Part shown: positions 10,895 to 21,114 of the stretch, piece by piece
Position numbering within the stretch: position 1 is the stretch's first letter
Layout: the number at the start of each line of letters is the position of its first letter
DNA from: Entomortierella parvispora
Lineage: Eukaryota; Mortierellomycota; Mortierellomycetes; Mortierellales; Mortierellaceae
Length of the DNA: 64,000 bases
NCBI GenBank assembly: GCA_963573315.1
Contig: OY752146.1
Location: 1,860,001-1,924,000, forward strand
Direction: 5' to 3'
The notes under the pieces: model-generated
What the model was told of the DNA's origin: nothing
Databases searched by the model: none
Seen by the model: only the letters and a program-made list of their open reading frames with translations
Translations under genes and position numbers: made by a program

Positions 10895-13800
10895 TTACAT
10901 GGCGCGCCCTGAACCACGGCTCTGTTGGCGATTCTGTTCGGCATGGAACCAGTAATCATCTGACGCCTCACGACCGGCCATGCCGTTCAAGGTTTCGTCC
11001 AATCCACGGTCCATCTCCCGGATCTTGTCGCCAGCCTTGTTCAAACCTGCGCGGAGTTCGCTGTCAAGACGGTCGGCCGACTTTTCGGCGTCGTGCGTCT
11101 TCGAGCTCCACCAGTGCTTGGTTTCCTTCGCAACCTGGTCGATCTTGGCCTGAGCCTCTGAAGCAGCTTTGTCAATTTCACTTGAGACTGAGCTCGACTT
11201 GGCGTTCCACCATTTCTTGCCCTCATCTGCAGCTCGCTGAACGTCTGCTGCGGCCTTGTTGGCAGCCTGCTCGGTACCAAAGACAGTTCCCTTCAATTGC
11301 TCCACGCCGCTGCCAAAGTTCTTCTTTGTCTGTTGGAGGTCGTCACGAATGTGTTCGTAGAAATGATGTCCCGAACCAGAACCGTCACTATGGCCATGGC
11401 CACCGTGGCGAGCTTGACCCTCAACAGTGGTAGCAGCATCGATGACATTATGGTAGGCCTTCTGCGCGGTGTCGTTCAAGTCCTTTCCGACATTTTCGGC
11501 GCGGGTTTTGACATCGCGCTCAGCCTTGGAAGCTGTAGCCTCGACATTGCGTCCTACCTCAGCAGCATTTAAACTCAAGTCAGATCCAGTGGACCACCAG
11601 CTTCGGCGCTCTGGGGCAGCAGCAGTGGCGGCATCACGGACAGTAGCGCGAAGAGATTCGCGCATTCTGGAGCTAGCTTCCGAGGCGTTGGATTCGGCGC
11701 TGAGAACTGCATCCTTTAAGTGCTCGAAACCATCCTGGATATCTTCCTTGGTTTGCTTGATATCCTCAACGATGTGCTCCATAAGTTGCCCAGTGCTGTC
11801 AAATCCCTCATGGCTGTGGTCGTGGGTGTGCTTGGTCGATGTCGCAGACTCAGATCGCGAGGATCCCCAAGGCCAGTTCCAGCTTCCAGATGACGCAGAG
11901 GTAGCACGCGCGGTTTCACGAAGCTCACTCTTCAGGCCATCCATCTGGGCGCGAAGGCGAGCTTCACGGTCAATTTTGGCAGCATTCTCGCGGGCAGCAG
12001 CATCCGTCATCTCCTTGGCACTCTGTTCCGCTGATCGCTTTCTCTCAAACAGCAACGACTCGGCGCGGCTCTTGGCTGCCAAAGCAGCAGCTTCGGCTTT
12101 CTCAGCAGAAACCTTCTGGGCTATCTCACTAGCAGCACGGTCAGACGACAACTTCTTCTCGGTGATCAAGGCGTCGGCACGGGAACGGGCCTCACGCGCA
12201 GCAAGTTCGGCCTGCTGAAAAGCGCGTTTTTGCTCAAGCTCGCGGGCGGCGCGCTGGGCTACCAGTTTCTTCTCAACTGCAATTGCCTCCGCGTGGGCCT
12301 TGGCTTCGCGGGCAGCAGCCTCAGCGCGTTCGGCAGAGAGACGGTCTTCAAGGTCCTTCATGGTCTTCTCGCCTGCTCTTTTCTTCTCGAGAAGTAGGGC
12401 CTCGGCGCGTATCTTGGCATCCTTAGCGGCAGCTTCGGCACGTTCAATGGCCTTCATGTTTTCCATTTCCTTGGCGGCCAGCTCAGCGTGCCTCTTCTTC
12501 TCCAACACCATGGCCTCGGCTTGAGCCTTAGCATCGCGAGCAGCCTTCTCTGCCTGCAAGAAGGCCAATCGGTCAACCTGCTCGCGCGCTGCGCGATCTG
12601 CAGCGCGCTTCTCTGCAGCCGCAGCCTCCTCTCGCTCACGGGCGATTCGGATCTCCATTTCCTTGGCAGCGCGCTCGGCGGCCTGTCTCTTCTGGAAAAT
12701 GAGGTCCTGAGCTGCCTTCTCGGCGGCTCGCTTCCTCTCCAAAGCCTCAGCCTCTGCACGAACCTTGGCCTCATAAGCGACTCTCTCAGCAGTGCGCTTT
12801 CTTTCCAAAGCCTCGGCCTCGGCTCGTGCCTTGGCCTCGATGGCAGCCTTTTGTGCACGTTCCAAGGCGAGCTTCTCCTCCAACTCGCGAGCAGCCCTCT
12901 CCTTCTTGATCTTTTGCTCACGAGCATAGGCCTCGGCTTGAGCACGGAGTTCGGCATTGGCCTTCTCTTCCTTAACCTTCTCGATGTGGATACGTTCCTC
13001 GAATTCACGGGCGGTTTTCTCAATCGCAAGTTTTTCATCGTGAAGACGGGCTTCAAGGGCAGCCTTGGCCTCCAGGGCGCTCTTTTCGGCAGCGGCAGTC
13101 TCGCGAAGGACGCGATCATGAATCTCTTTGGCGGCAATATCAGCTTTCTGCTTTTGCTCACGAGCCCACGCCTCCGCCTTGGCCTTAATCTGGGCAGCCT
13201 CGGCTTCGGCAGCGGCCTTCTCCTGCAAGACGCGCTCGTTGACTTCCTTAGCGGCTCTCTCAGCGAGAGTACGCTGCTCGAGCTCCCAGGCTTGAGCGCG
13301 AGCCTTGATATCAGCCGCGGCGCGGTCAGCGGCCTCACGTTCCTTGACCAAACGCTGCTCCATCTCTCTGGCGCTCTTCTCCATGGATATCTCACGTTCG
13401 CGCATCAAAGCCTCGCTAGATGCCTTGGCTTGACGGGCAGCAGCCTCGGCACGAACCTTGGCATCGGCAGCCTTCTTCTCAAGTTCAGACTGTTCCAGTG
13501 CAAGCTTGCTGGCGAGATCGGCGGCGGCTTTGTCTGCGGTCTGCTTGACCTCCCAAGCGAGAGATTCCGCAGAATCCTTCAGGCCACCCTCAAAGTCCAA
13601 ATCCAAAGAATTCGAACGTCTGTCCCACCAAGAAGTACGACCAAGAGAGCTACCAGTTCCACCCGCCCATTTGTAATAAGTGGGATCGCGGATGTCGGCA
13701 CTCGACATTTCTTCTCCATTGGTCCAGTACTCGGCCTCGCGATGTAGATCGCGGGGGTCCCAGTGACGGCGGCGGTGAAAATCGGCGTAACGGGTGTCAT

Positions 13801-15374
13801 CCATGCGGGCAGTTCCGATCTCCTCTTTAGTGGAAGACCAACGATCAACATCCTTGTTATCCAAGAGGCCATCGATGTTGCGACGGCCACCGAACCAATA
13901 GTTTCTGTCAGACTCGCGGATCTTTGCAGTGCCTTGCTCTTCGCCATTGCTCCAATGATCATGCTCCTCCAGATCTGTGCCAAGACCGGCACCAAGACCT
14001 GCACCAAGACCGGCGCTAGCAGCAGAGCTGGATGCCTTGGAGCGACTCGACCACCAATGCTTGTGCTCCGAAGGGTGATAAGTCTCAGCAGGGCCGTCAG
14101 CTTTGTGATGGAGCCAAGTCTTCTCCGGCTGTGACTTGTCGTGATAACCCGACGACGAGGCAGCAGCATCCTGGGCCTTCCACCGGGCATCAGCTTCCTT
14201 AGCGGACTCGGTTAGAGTCTTCTCGACCAATCGGGTCTTGTCCTCGACCCAACCTTTGGCTTCGTTTACGGCCCCGCTGGCCTTGGCTGTGAAGTTTTCC
14301 ACGGCCTTACCAGTCTCACGGGTCGCATTGTCGACTAAAGTCTTCGCCTCATTGACCTGGTCATTAACGGCAGAGTCAACCTTAGAAGAGGTTTGGCTCC
14401 ACCAATGCTTAATTTCTTTAGCCGACTGGTCGATCTTGTCATCCAACCGATCGATCCTTGAGTCAGTGGTGTGCCAGGCTTCGCGAGCCTTGGAGGTCAG
14501 CTCGCTCCTTGGTAGGGCAGAAGAAGAGGATGAAGTAGTGTACGACGAAGAGTGGACACGCGAGCTGGGGCTGTGGTTGGACCACTTGTCATAGGTCTTT
14601 GAATCGACTCCTAGCAAGCCGCGGGTTGTTTGAGGCAAAAAGTAGTAACCGGCGGCAGAGGCAAATGCGACTGGAGAAAGAGTCTTCATGAGAGCACCTA
14701 GAGGGGGAAACAACAGTGATGATGGATCAATCAAGGAGCTGGGTTTTTTTCCCTCCCTAACTTGCCGCCTGTCGTCCTCCTTCGATCCTATTTCTCATTT
14801 TTCTGGTTCACATGGTGATGTACTCCATGTCCTCAACTTACCCTGACGACTGGCCATAAAAGATCCAGTCAAACCAGCGAGAGCAACATAGACCAGTCCA
14901 GGCATGAGTTCTTCCTCGGTCGAGCGGCGGGCGGTGCGCTGAGAGGATCTGGCACTGGCACCGGCACTGTAATGACTGTTTCCAAGACCAGTGCCTCGAT
15001 GGTCATTGCTCAAGCCACTGGAACGCGTCCTGCTCTCAACGTCAGAGTAAAGACTGGCGCGATGGTCATTGTCGAATCCAGATTGCACTTCCTCTCCCTG
15101 AGCAGTTTGAAAGGTCAAGAAACAAAATAGCTAAGTATTCAACATCTTGGCAAGAGGTTATAATGCGTGATCCTTACATTTGTCTCATCAGCGTAGACGG
15201 TGGCAAAGGAAATAAAGGCACCGCCGGCAACGAGACCAGTTGCGGCGGCGATCGTCATGGGCTAACAAAGACCACAGACTGTTGAGTAAGTCACGCTTCT
15301 AGTTTGCAGATAGACTGTAGTCGTTTAGTCGTTTGACGCCGAAGAAAACATACACGAAGAACGGGAAGCACCAT
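10895..15374 (-). CDS. Giant MICOS MIC26/MIC27-type (apolipoprotein O) protein
   Basis: Exons 15374-15354, 15261-15178, 15097-14842 and 14697-10895 join in phase to about 1387 residues. The first 160 residues fit the MIC26/MIC27 family of mitochondrial cristae-junction subunits: a hydrophobic N-terminal segment ending in ATVYADET, then ELMPGLVYVALAGLTGSF-MASRQ (about 96-120), then ALMKTLSPVAFASAAGYYFLPQ (about 122-145), the usual paired membrane hairpin. Family members are normally about 200-300 residues. Here the rest is one large exon. It has LEA/apolipoprotein-like amphipathic helix (about 170-310) with HWW motifs, three W-containing repeats (about 365-470), and an Ala/Glu/Lys coiled coil of about 550 residues. 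Last comes a duplicated His-rich plus helix plus WW module. The extension is predicted to be soluble, probably in the intermembrane space. The membrane-domain call is good; the role of the extension is unknown. A fusion artefact is unlikely because domain and extension share the last exon. Confidence 0.8.
11000..11850 (-). repeat. Duplicated His-rich/EHI/WW module in the MIC26-like protein
   Basis: Two copies occur near the C-terminus. Each starts with a His-rich patch (THDHSHEG; GGHGHSDGSGSGHH), followed by a helix with the pattern EHI-x-[ED]D-[IL]-[KQ]-QTK and G-x-E-x-LK, and ends with a double-Trp motif (RRSWWS; KKWWNAK). A third KHWWSS follows. The order is kept in both copies, which indicates an internal duplication. 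Confidence 0.6.
11950..13620 (-). repeat. Long Ala/Glu/Lys coiled-coil repeat region
   Basis: This part of the MIC26-like protein encodes about 550 residues of quasi-periodic units such as AAREAKAHAEAIAVEKKL, with unit length near 32 residues. No helix breakers occur over long runs. The antisense strand stays open over long distances because of the biased codons, which creates false reading frames. Confidence 0.7.
13640..14010 (-). repeat. Three W-x-(N/S)-G/K-E-E repeats in the MIC26-like protein
   Basis: The copies are HWSNGEEQGTAKIRESDRNY, RWSSTKEEIGTARMDDTRYA and YWTNGEEMSSADIRDPTYYK, spaced about 38-40 residues apart. They share aromatic-W, the acidic EE, a small-residue pair, and a D/R-containing turn before a Tyr. 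Confidence 0.65.
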
Positions 15375-16617
15375 CGTATTGATATTGATTTCGTATGCGG
15401 ATTAATAACTTGAACACCAAAGTAAAAGAAAAGAAACAATATATACAAACGAGACTATATACAAAGAGAGGGAGGGAGACAACGAAGCGATGTAATGAAA
15501 GGTGAGGTTTGTTATGGGAAGAAGAGATGACAAGAGAGAAAAAAATAGAGACAAAAAGATGGTGGCGTCGATCCTCGTGCAGGATCACACCGAGACACCG
15601 AGACATTTTTTTTCTCACAGTCTCACCGCATGGCCCAATCTTCAAGGGCGACCAACAAATCTTTCAAGGGGGTGCCTCTTGTTAAAACGCGAATCAGTGT
15701 CAGAAACTGATGTCGGTGCCGACTCTCTGCCTGACGATTCGCGACGCGAATCCGTCCGTCTTGTTCTAATTGCAGATGATTCGCATAGCAGATTGCGCTC
15801 CGTTCATCGCTCCCTCCTCTATTAGGAGCTGCTTCAAACACTTGTCCCTCACAGGGTGTCGATGATAACTGTCACCTCCTCACTAATCATTGTCCTCCTT
15901 GACGGATCCAGGGTGGAGCGTCATCTCTGTATCCTTTCCAAGAATATTATAGGAGAACCCAGCGATAATCGCCCGTCAGACGTGTGGGATACTACTTTTC
16001 GCGTTTTTCTGATGTCCAATACTCGTGCCGACAAAGCGAGGTACCGACAAGGAAGGTTGGTTTGTAAGCAAAACGATTTCCAAAACGGAATCACCGCAAA
16101 GGCGGCGCTTGCAGTTTGAACTTGATTTTCTCTTTTTCCATGGAACTAATCTTCAAACGCAAGTTGACTAGATTAGGACAGCGGTGTTTGTTCTATCGAA
16201 TACACCAATAGTTGGCCGTGACCACTTTGACACTAGGTGCATGTCTGGGCACAATAGAGGAATGCGGGGCTACTTAACTCTTCGTCAGTTTCAGTCATTG
16301 CAGCCACAGGACAGGATAGCATTCGCTTCATTCTAATGATGGGGCCATTTGTAGCCCAAGCTCTCGGCGGCATTGTGCTTCAGATCAAAGGATGATATGA
16401 GTGGTAATGTGGAGGACAAAACTCCAAAATACGCGCGACTGTTGAACGAAAACGCGTTTTTAATGCGCGATACAACACGTCTTTTATTAAAATACAAGGT
16501 TGAAGTGGCAAGGAAGTGCTGTGGAGTGGAGAAGGATAGATATATGGGGAGGTATTTGGTTGTAGTATGTGAGGTATGTATACAATTTAAGAGGAGGTAA
16601 TTGCAAACGACGCTTGA
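15375..16617. other. Promoter side of the MIC26-like gene
   Basis: This 1.2-kb stretch lies upstream of the MIC26-like start and downstream of the 3-TM gene, both minus. The short frames show no family traits. A cluster of GATTCGC sites is annotated separately. Confidence 0.5.
15688..15784. promoter_or_regulatory. Cluster of four GATTCGC sites
   Basis: CGCGAATC at 15688-15695 and 15745-15752, its reverse complement GATTCGCG at 15736-15743, and GATTCGC at 15778-15784 fall within 97 bp. The middle two form an inverted repeat with a one-base spacer (15736-15752). The cluster lies 310-410 bp upstream of the MIC26-like ATG. Chance occurrence of four such sites in 100 bp is unlikely, so a protein-binding region is plausible. 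Confidence 0.4.
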
Positions 16618-17882
16618 TTACTCTGTCGATGTGGCGACATGACGAGTACTGCTGCCATAAACACGAAACTCTGGGGAGTAGCGACTTTGGTTGACGATCA
16701 GCGTGGCGAAGCATGTCAGTACAGCAGCGCAGGTCGCAGCTGCGGCTATGGTGCATCGCGTTCCCGAGCGTAGTACAACAACACAGCTCACCATCACGGC
16801 AAGCACAATCAATGGCGTGAATGAAGACAGAAAATCGTGTCTGGATTGATTAATCGACAAAGAGAAGAGAAGAGTTTGAGTGAACTACAGCCAGTCTGAA
16901 AGAAATCAGCAAGCGAGAACAGATCAGGCTATTACCTCCAGTAGTAAATCTTGGTTGACGTTTGCTGCAAGATTAGGATGCCGAGTAGACATCCAAGCCA
17001 CAGGCCCAGGAAGAATCCTCGACGCTGTTGCTTTGATCGGACTAGGAAGAGTGTCACCAGTGCAAAAGACACACAGAAAAAAGATCACGTTAGACTGATT
17101 GCATTTGTTTGAACTTGTGCACACATGACGCACTGTTCCCAGTAGTGGACCTCTTCCACCCCCTTTTCCCGAATAAGATGAAGACAGACAGGGGTGGCGG
17201 TCGGAAGCGCCAGAGGGAACGGCTGCACAAACGTGTGAGGAGGAGATATTGAACTGGGAACCAGTTGAACGAAAGAGAGAGAGAGAGAGAGAGGATGTGG
17301 TTTCCTTGTGGCACGAGGTGCTGTTATTTCCTTACCTTTGTAGGCCTCCCGTTTCTCAACTTCAAGCTGCTTCTGAAAGGCTGCGTTAGGACCATTCTCC
17401 CACAGCTTTTTGTCCTCAACCAGTTGTTTCTGGTTCAAAAATGACTGCGGGGACTCGACAAGTCCAGGAGAAAATAGCTTGAGGTAACGCCTGTTCCCCT
17501 GTTTGATCACGGTTACGTTCTGAAGGAGCTCATCTGAAGTGTCAAGACTGAGTCTTGGTCCTACCGTGCGACCGGGACTTGTCGAGGGCTTCTCTTGAAA
17601 CTTCTCTTGAAACTGTTGTTGTTGCTGTAGCTGCTTTTGATGGAGGGGAATTGGGAACTGCTGTAGACGGTCTTTTTGATTCTGATGAAGGGTATGCTGG
17701 TTGTGGTAGAGGGCGCGTGCACTTGGGAGAGAATGTCTGTTGGGGTTGAAGGTCGAATGAAGTTGGTACTTGTTATCCTGGAGCCGCTGTGTGATAGGAA
17801 CCACTGTTGAGCCGGGAACGACAGAGAGGAGTTGGTGTGAAGTCATGATGGCTACCTCTCTATGACGATCCAAGGTCTTCAA
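16618..17882 (-). CDS. Putative three-TM membrane protein, unknown family
   Basis: My model uses exons 17882-17336, 17041-16936 and 16840-16618, all phases matching, for about 291 residues. The N-terminal 180 residues are hydrophilic and Gln-rich, with a QKQLQQQQQFQ tract and a basic or charged stretch before the membrane part. The C-terminal part has three hydrophobic segments at about 192-209, 225-241 and 246-265, including FFLGLWLGCLLGILIL and PLIVLAVMVSCVVVL. The first intron (about 294 bp) is longer than usual and holds a (GA)n tract at 17275-17293, so an extra small exon is possible. A second Met at 17846 is an alternative start. I do not recognise the family. Membrane topology is inferred from hydrophobicity alone. 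Confidence 0.4.
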
Positions 17883-18702
17883 GTGAAGTAGAAGAGGAAG
17901 AGGGGAAGGAAATAAAGGAAGACAAAGACCGCCCGATTAAAAACTTCAAGTGTGAATGGAGGAATGGAGAGGGAGGCAGGTGGGATGGGTTGAATGATCA
18001 TTCAAAAGAGTGAATTTGCATTCTGAGAGTGGTAGCGAAAGAAAGAACAGGGCAGAGCAGGCGGGCACTGTTGTCTTGGTGGAGCATTGGGCGAACCTGT
18101 GTCGTCCCTGAAAAAAGCAAAAATAGAACAGCCTTGCCTCCTATGCCTTCCGTAACCCAGCCTTGGCGTAAACGCGACTTGCCTCCCTTGCGCTCCCTGC
18201 CTAGACTTCCTTCACATCCACCCCGGTTGCCTCTTTCCTCAGCGTTTGGTCAACAAGGTCCACGCTCGGGCCATCCTTCCATCGGCGTGCTCCCAAACAG
18301 CAGGAACAACAAGGGTCTCCTCGGTGGCTCTCGTGACCCGGGGACTCGATTCAGGCTCCTTTTTGTTGGTCTTGGAAACAAAGTGCAATCAAAGCTTCGG
18401 TGTGCAAAGTAGTCGACAATTTGAGGTTGTTGAAAGCTATCCTTGGAAGGCCAAAACATTTCGAGTTGTTGTCAAGGATCGGAATCCTCTGGTGTAGCAG
18501 GAAGCCCTTTGTCACCGGGATGATCCTTCACTACATAGGGCTCTTCCAGGGGTGAATATCGCCATTTGTGGAGGAGGACTGAGGTCGATTCCCTTCTAAT
18601 ACATGTACTGAACAGCCCAGTCATTTCCACCGTTTACTTCGGTTGCAGATCCTATCACCAAGATGACATACATTCAGGGTACTGCAGTACCTCACACGCA
18701 GG
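17883..18702. other. Divergent intergenic region
   Basis: This holds the promoters of the 3-TM protein (minus) and the small TM protein (plus). Open frames here look random and nothing else is recognised. Confidence 0.5.
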
Positions 18703-18710
18703 TATAAAAG
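18703..18710 (+). promoter_or_regulatory. TATA box of the small membrane protein gene
   Basis: TATAAAAG lies 58 bp before the ATG at 18768, a spacing that would give a short 5' leader. It is the clearest TATA element I noticed in the window. Confidence 0.5.
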
Positions 18711-18767
18711 CCCCACTTTGGATATCGGACCATTGAGCTACACCCCTAAATACGCAACCTCACCGAC

Positions 18768-19112
18768 ATGGCGCACGCTCCTGCCCTAGAAATCGGGCTT
18801 TTAGTTGCAGTCGCAGTCTTCAAAGCTCTTTTCATTATATATATGATCCGAAGAAAAAGGATCAAAGAACAGCATCGACGGCAACATGAGGTTGAAGTAG
18901 ACAATATGAATGTTTCGAAAGTCAGCCGATTGAGAAACGTGGTCATTGCAACCCCAAAGCCGCCATTCCTTCGCCCTTTAGCACAATATTCGACATCGAT
19001 GTTATCAAAGCCGCTTTCAGATGTACCAGAAACCTTCAGCGATATCTTCCTGATGTCACCTCGATTATCACCATCAAAGTCCTGCCTGGAGCCGCGAATA
19101 CCGATGTCCTGA
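18768..19112 (+). CDS. Small single-pass membrane protein, hypothetical
   Basis: An unspliced frame of 114 residues. Residues 8-27 form a hydrophobic segment (IGLLVAVAVFKALFIIYMI) followed at once by a strongly basic stretch RRKRIKEQHRRQ. This suggests a signal anchor with the C-terminus in the cytosol. The tail is Ser/Pro-rich with no known domain. Support for a real gene is the TATA box upstream and the sensible topology; there is no family recognition. The predicted tail could change if a 3' intron is present. Confidence 0.45.
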   Translation: MAHAPALEIGLLVAVAVFKALFIIYMIRRKRIKEQHRRQHEVEVDNMNVSKVSRLRNVVIATPKPPFLRPLAQYSTSMLSKPLSDVPETFSDIFLMSPRLSPSKSCLEPRIPMS

Positions 19113-19218
19113 GCACAATGGACTGACAAACTTGGACCTGTCAAGACTCAAGAGCCTCAACTCTGGTGTTCCAGGCACCGCGAAACCTCTGCAAATAAAA
19201 ATCGTTTTTATCGATGAT

Positions 19219-19224
19219 CACGTG
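19219..19224. promoter_or_regulatory. E-box CACGTG upstream of the 19365 gene
   Basis: CACGTG occurs 141 bp before ATG 19365 inside ATCACGTGCG. Role inferred only from position and from similar sites before two other genes in the window. Confidence 0.3.
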
Positions 19225-19364
19225 CGAGTAGCAATCCCCATCAGGGCACCTTTGGGCATTTCCATCCTCCCATTTCTCCTTGCCCTCAACCTACTGTAGA
19301 ACCAGGACGTTCACCCTTTTCTCGTCCGCATCGTTACCAACCATCCATAGGCCTGGCATCGTGT

Positions 19365-20705
19365 ATGTTTGCTCAGCGTTCCTGCTCTGTTTCACTCCAC
19401 GACCAACCCAGAACTGCGCCAAAGAGGCACCATGTGAAGCACAGCAGCCAACATATCCTTCCCTCGGCCATGCATCCCAACATGACGGGCAACCATTCTG
19501 GCTCAGAGAACACCAACCACGAGTATAGCAATAATCCCTACAAGCGAAAGCATCCGTTCCAGTTTGATGCCGAGTTCGTCGCAGCCCTTGATGCATCTTT
19601 AAAAGCCGACGCAGATATTAGCACCCAACCCACTCGACCACCATCCCCATGGCCCAATGGCCAGCGTCCATGTAAAAAGGCGAAGAAGACTATGATAGAC
19701 AAGGCTCGGATATCCTCTCAGGAATTCCCCGAGCATACAGTGCTTGGTTTCAAGCGCAGCAGTCAGGAAGAGTCGACCTGTCCTGACTCCACCAGCAAAG
19801 GATCAACTTCCTCATTTCAACCATGGGAGGTCGATGCCGAGTCATTGGCGCGAAAGTTCGGAGGGTTGGCAGGGCCAAGTATCATCGATTTGTCATCAGG
19901 AGAGGAACTTGTAGCCCTTCACTTAGGCGAAAATGAACACAAAAGGAGGCGAGAGTGTGCTACCAACAGCGGATCCTCTGAATCACAGAGAGCAGAAGTC
20001 TTCGAAGTTCAAGAAGATGGAAACTTACGTCCGATCGTTGATCATGGTTCTCAACCGTCGCCAACAAAAAAGCTGCGCTTAGGAAAGGCACAAAACCAGT
20101 CGCATCTACACTTTTTAGGTGATGGTGACTCTGATTCCCAAGGATTCAGACCAACAGGAGCATTCTGGAGCCGAAAGCTAGGAGCTAGCCACCGACAGCA
20201 GTTTTTTCCTTGGCTCAGCACTAAATGGAATAGAGCTCGCGACACAGCTGAGAGCAAACAGCAGGATGAAGTTGATCAGAACAAGGACCTTCCTCTCGAC
20301 GAAACTGTGGATTTAAAAGAGGGCGCTCTTGTTCAAGTACCCCGCCAGGGCAAGTTGTCATTCCCTGACACTGTGGACAGATTCCATTGGGATCCCTGGA
20401 GCATGCACGGCCCAGGAAGAGTTTTCCCGTTAAGAAATACTCATGGCGGGGAATTGGTTCTCTACAATCGTGGCCGCCCCGACGAAAACAGCGCCTTCAA
20501 CCATTTCGAGGACCTTCATGACAATACCTCGGAATCCGGAGTAATTTTCGAGGAGCTTGAGGACGATGAAGACTCTCGGAACGATGGAGAGGAGGATCTA
20601 GAGAGTGATGGAAACTTGGCGGACGATGAAGGATGTGGACTGGCAGAGGACGATGGCCCACTCATGGGTCTAGAGGAGAAGATCATGGACATGGATCTGG
20701 ATTAA
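19365..20705 (+). CDS. Hypothetical acidic-tailed protein, probably nuclear
   Basis: A single-exon frame of 446 residues; an in-frame ATG at 19470 would give 411. No known domain is seen. There are basic clusters that could act as nuclear import signals (NPYKRKHPFQF; RPCKKAKKT; PTKKLRLGKAQ). The last 70 residues are strongly acidic, with runs of Asp and Glu ending in MDMDLD. A more ordered-looking part around FHWDPWSMHGPGRVFPLR may be a short conserved motif. The length and absence of stops make a real gene likely; function is unknown. It is one of the few intronless genes here. Confidence 0.6.
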   Translation: MFAQRSCSVSLHDQPRTAPKRHHVKHSSQHILPSAMHPNMTGNHSGSENTNHEYSNNPYKRKHPFQFDAEFVAALDASLKADADISTQPTRPPSPWPNGQRPCKKAKKTMIDKARISSQEFPEHTVLGFKRSSQEESTCPDSTSKGSTSSFQPWEVDAESLARKFGGLAGPSIIDLSSGEELVALHLGENEHKRRRECATNSGSSESQRAEVFEVQEDGNLRPIVDHGSQPSPTKKLRLGKAQNQSHLHFLGDGDSDSQGFRPTGAFWSRKLGASHRQQFFPWLSTKWNRARDTAESKQQDEVDQNKDLPLDETVDLKEGALVQVPRQGKLSFPDTVDRFHWDPWSMHGPGRVFPLRNTHGGELVLYNRGRPDENSAFNHFEDLHDNTSESGVIFEELEDDEDSRNDGEEDLESDGNLADDEGCGLAEDDGPLMGLEEKIMDMDLD

Positions 20706-21114
20706 TCATATTAGCCGACCCGACTTTCTTCCGTTTATTGCATTGTAAATAATTGTATATCACCATCGATCGATGTTCTGCTGCAATTGTCCGACGAGGT
20801 TCGGCCAAACATTGTAAGTGGAAGGAAGAAGTCTTGTGGAGGAGACTTCAGTGGACAGCGAAAAGTGATCGAACGCGTGCAGCGAGAGCCGGGGAAAATT
20901 GGCGGATCACCCGTTGACTGGTCGATCAAGAAATTTATCGCTTGCTCGTTCCCCACGCTCAACAAGCAACTCCACAGAGTCTCCATTCGCTTGAAATCAT
21001 TCTTGACATCTCATTTCATTTACCTCCTCTTCTCTTGTCTTCTTTTCTTCTCACTCTCCTCTTTTTATTCTTCACTCAACTTTCCCTTCTTTTCTCTTTT
21101 CGCTGCTATCCACG
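20706..21114. other. Intergenic stretch before the PTGR1-like gene
   Basis: The last 130 bp before ATG 21115 are a CT-rich tract, typical of a fungal core promoter and leader. Nothing else is recognised. Confidence 0.5.

Noticed and set aside
12454-13747. Long open frames on both strands (313 aa minus, 419 aa plus) inside the MIC26-like gene
   Set aside because: They are shadows caused by the repetitive GCN/GAR/AAG codon pattern of the coiled coil. Their proteins are Leu/Ser- or Arg-rich without any domain.
18490-18640. Possible tRNA (GGTCGATTCCC near 18582)
   Set aside because: The B box is missing a T and no acceptor or anticodon stems were found.
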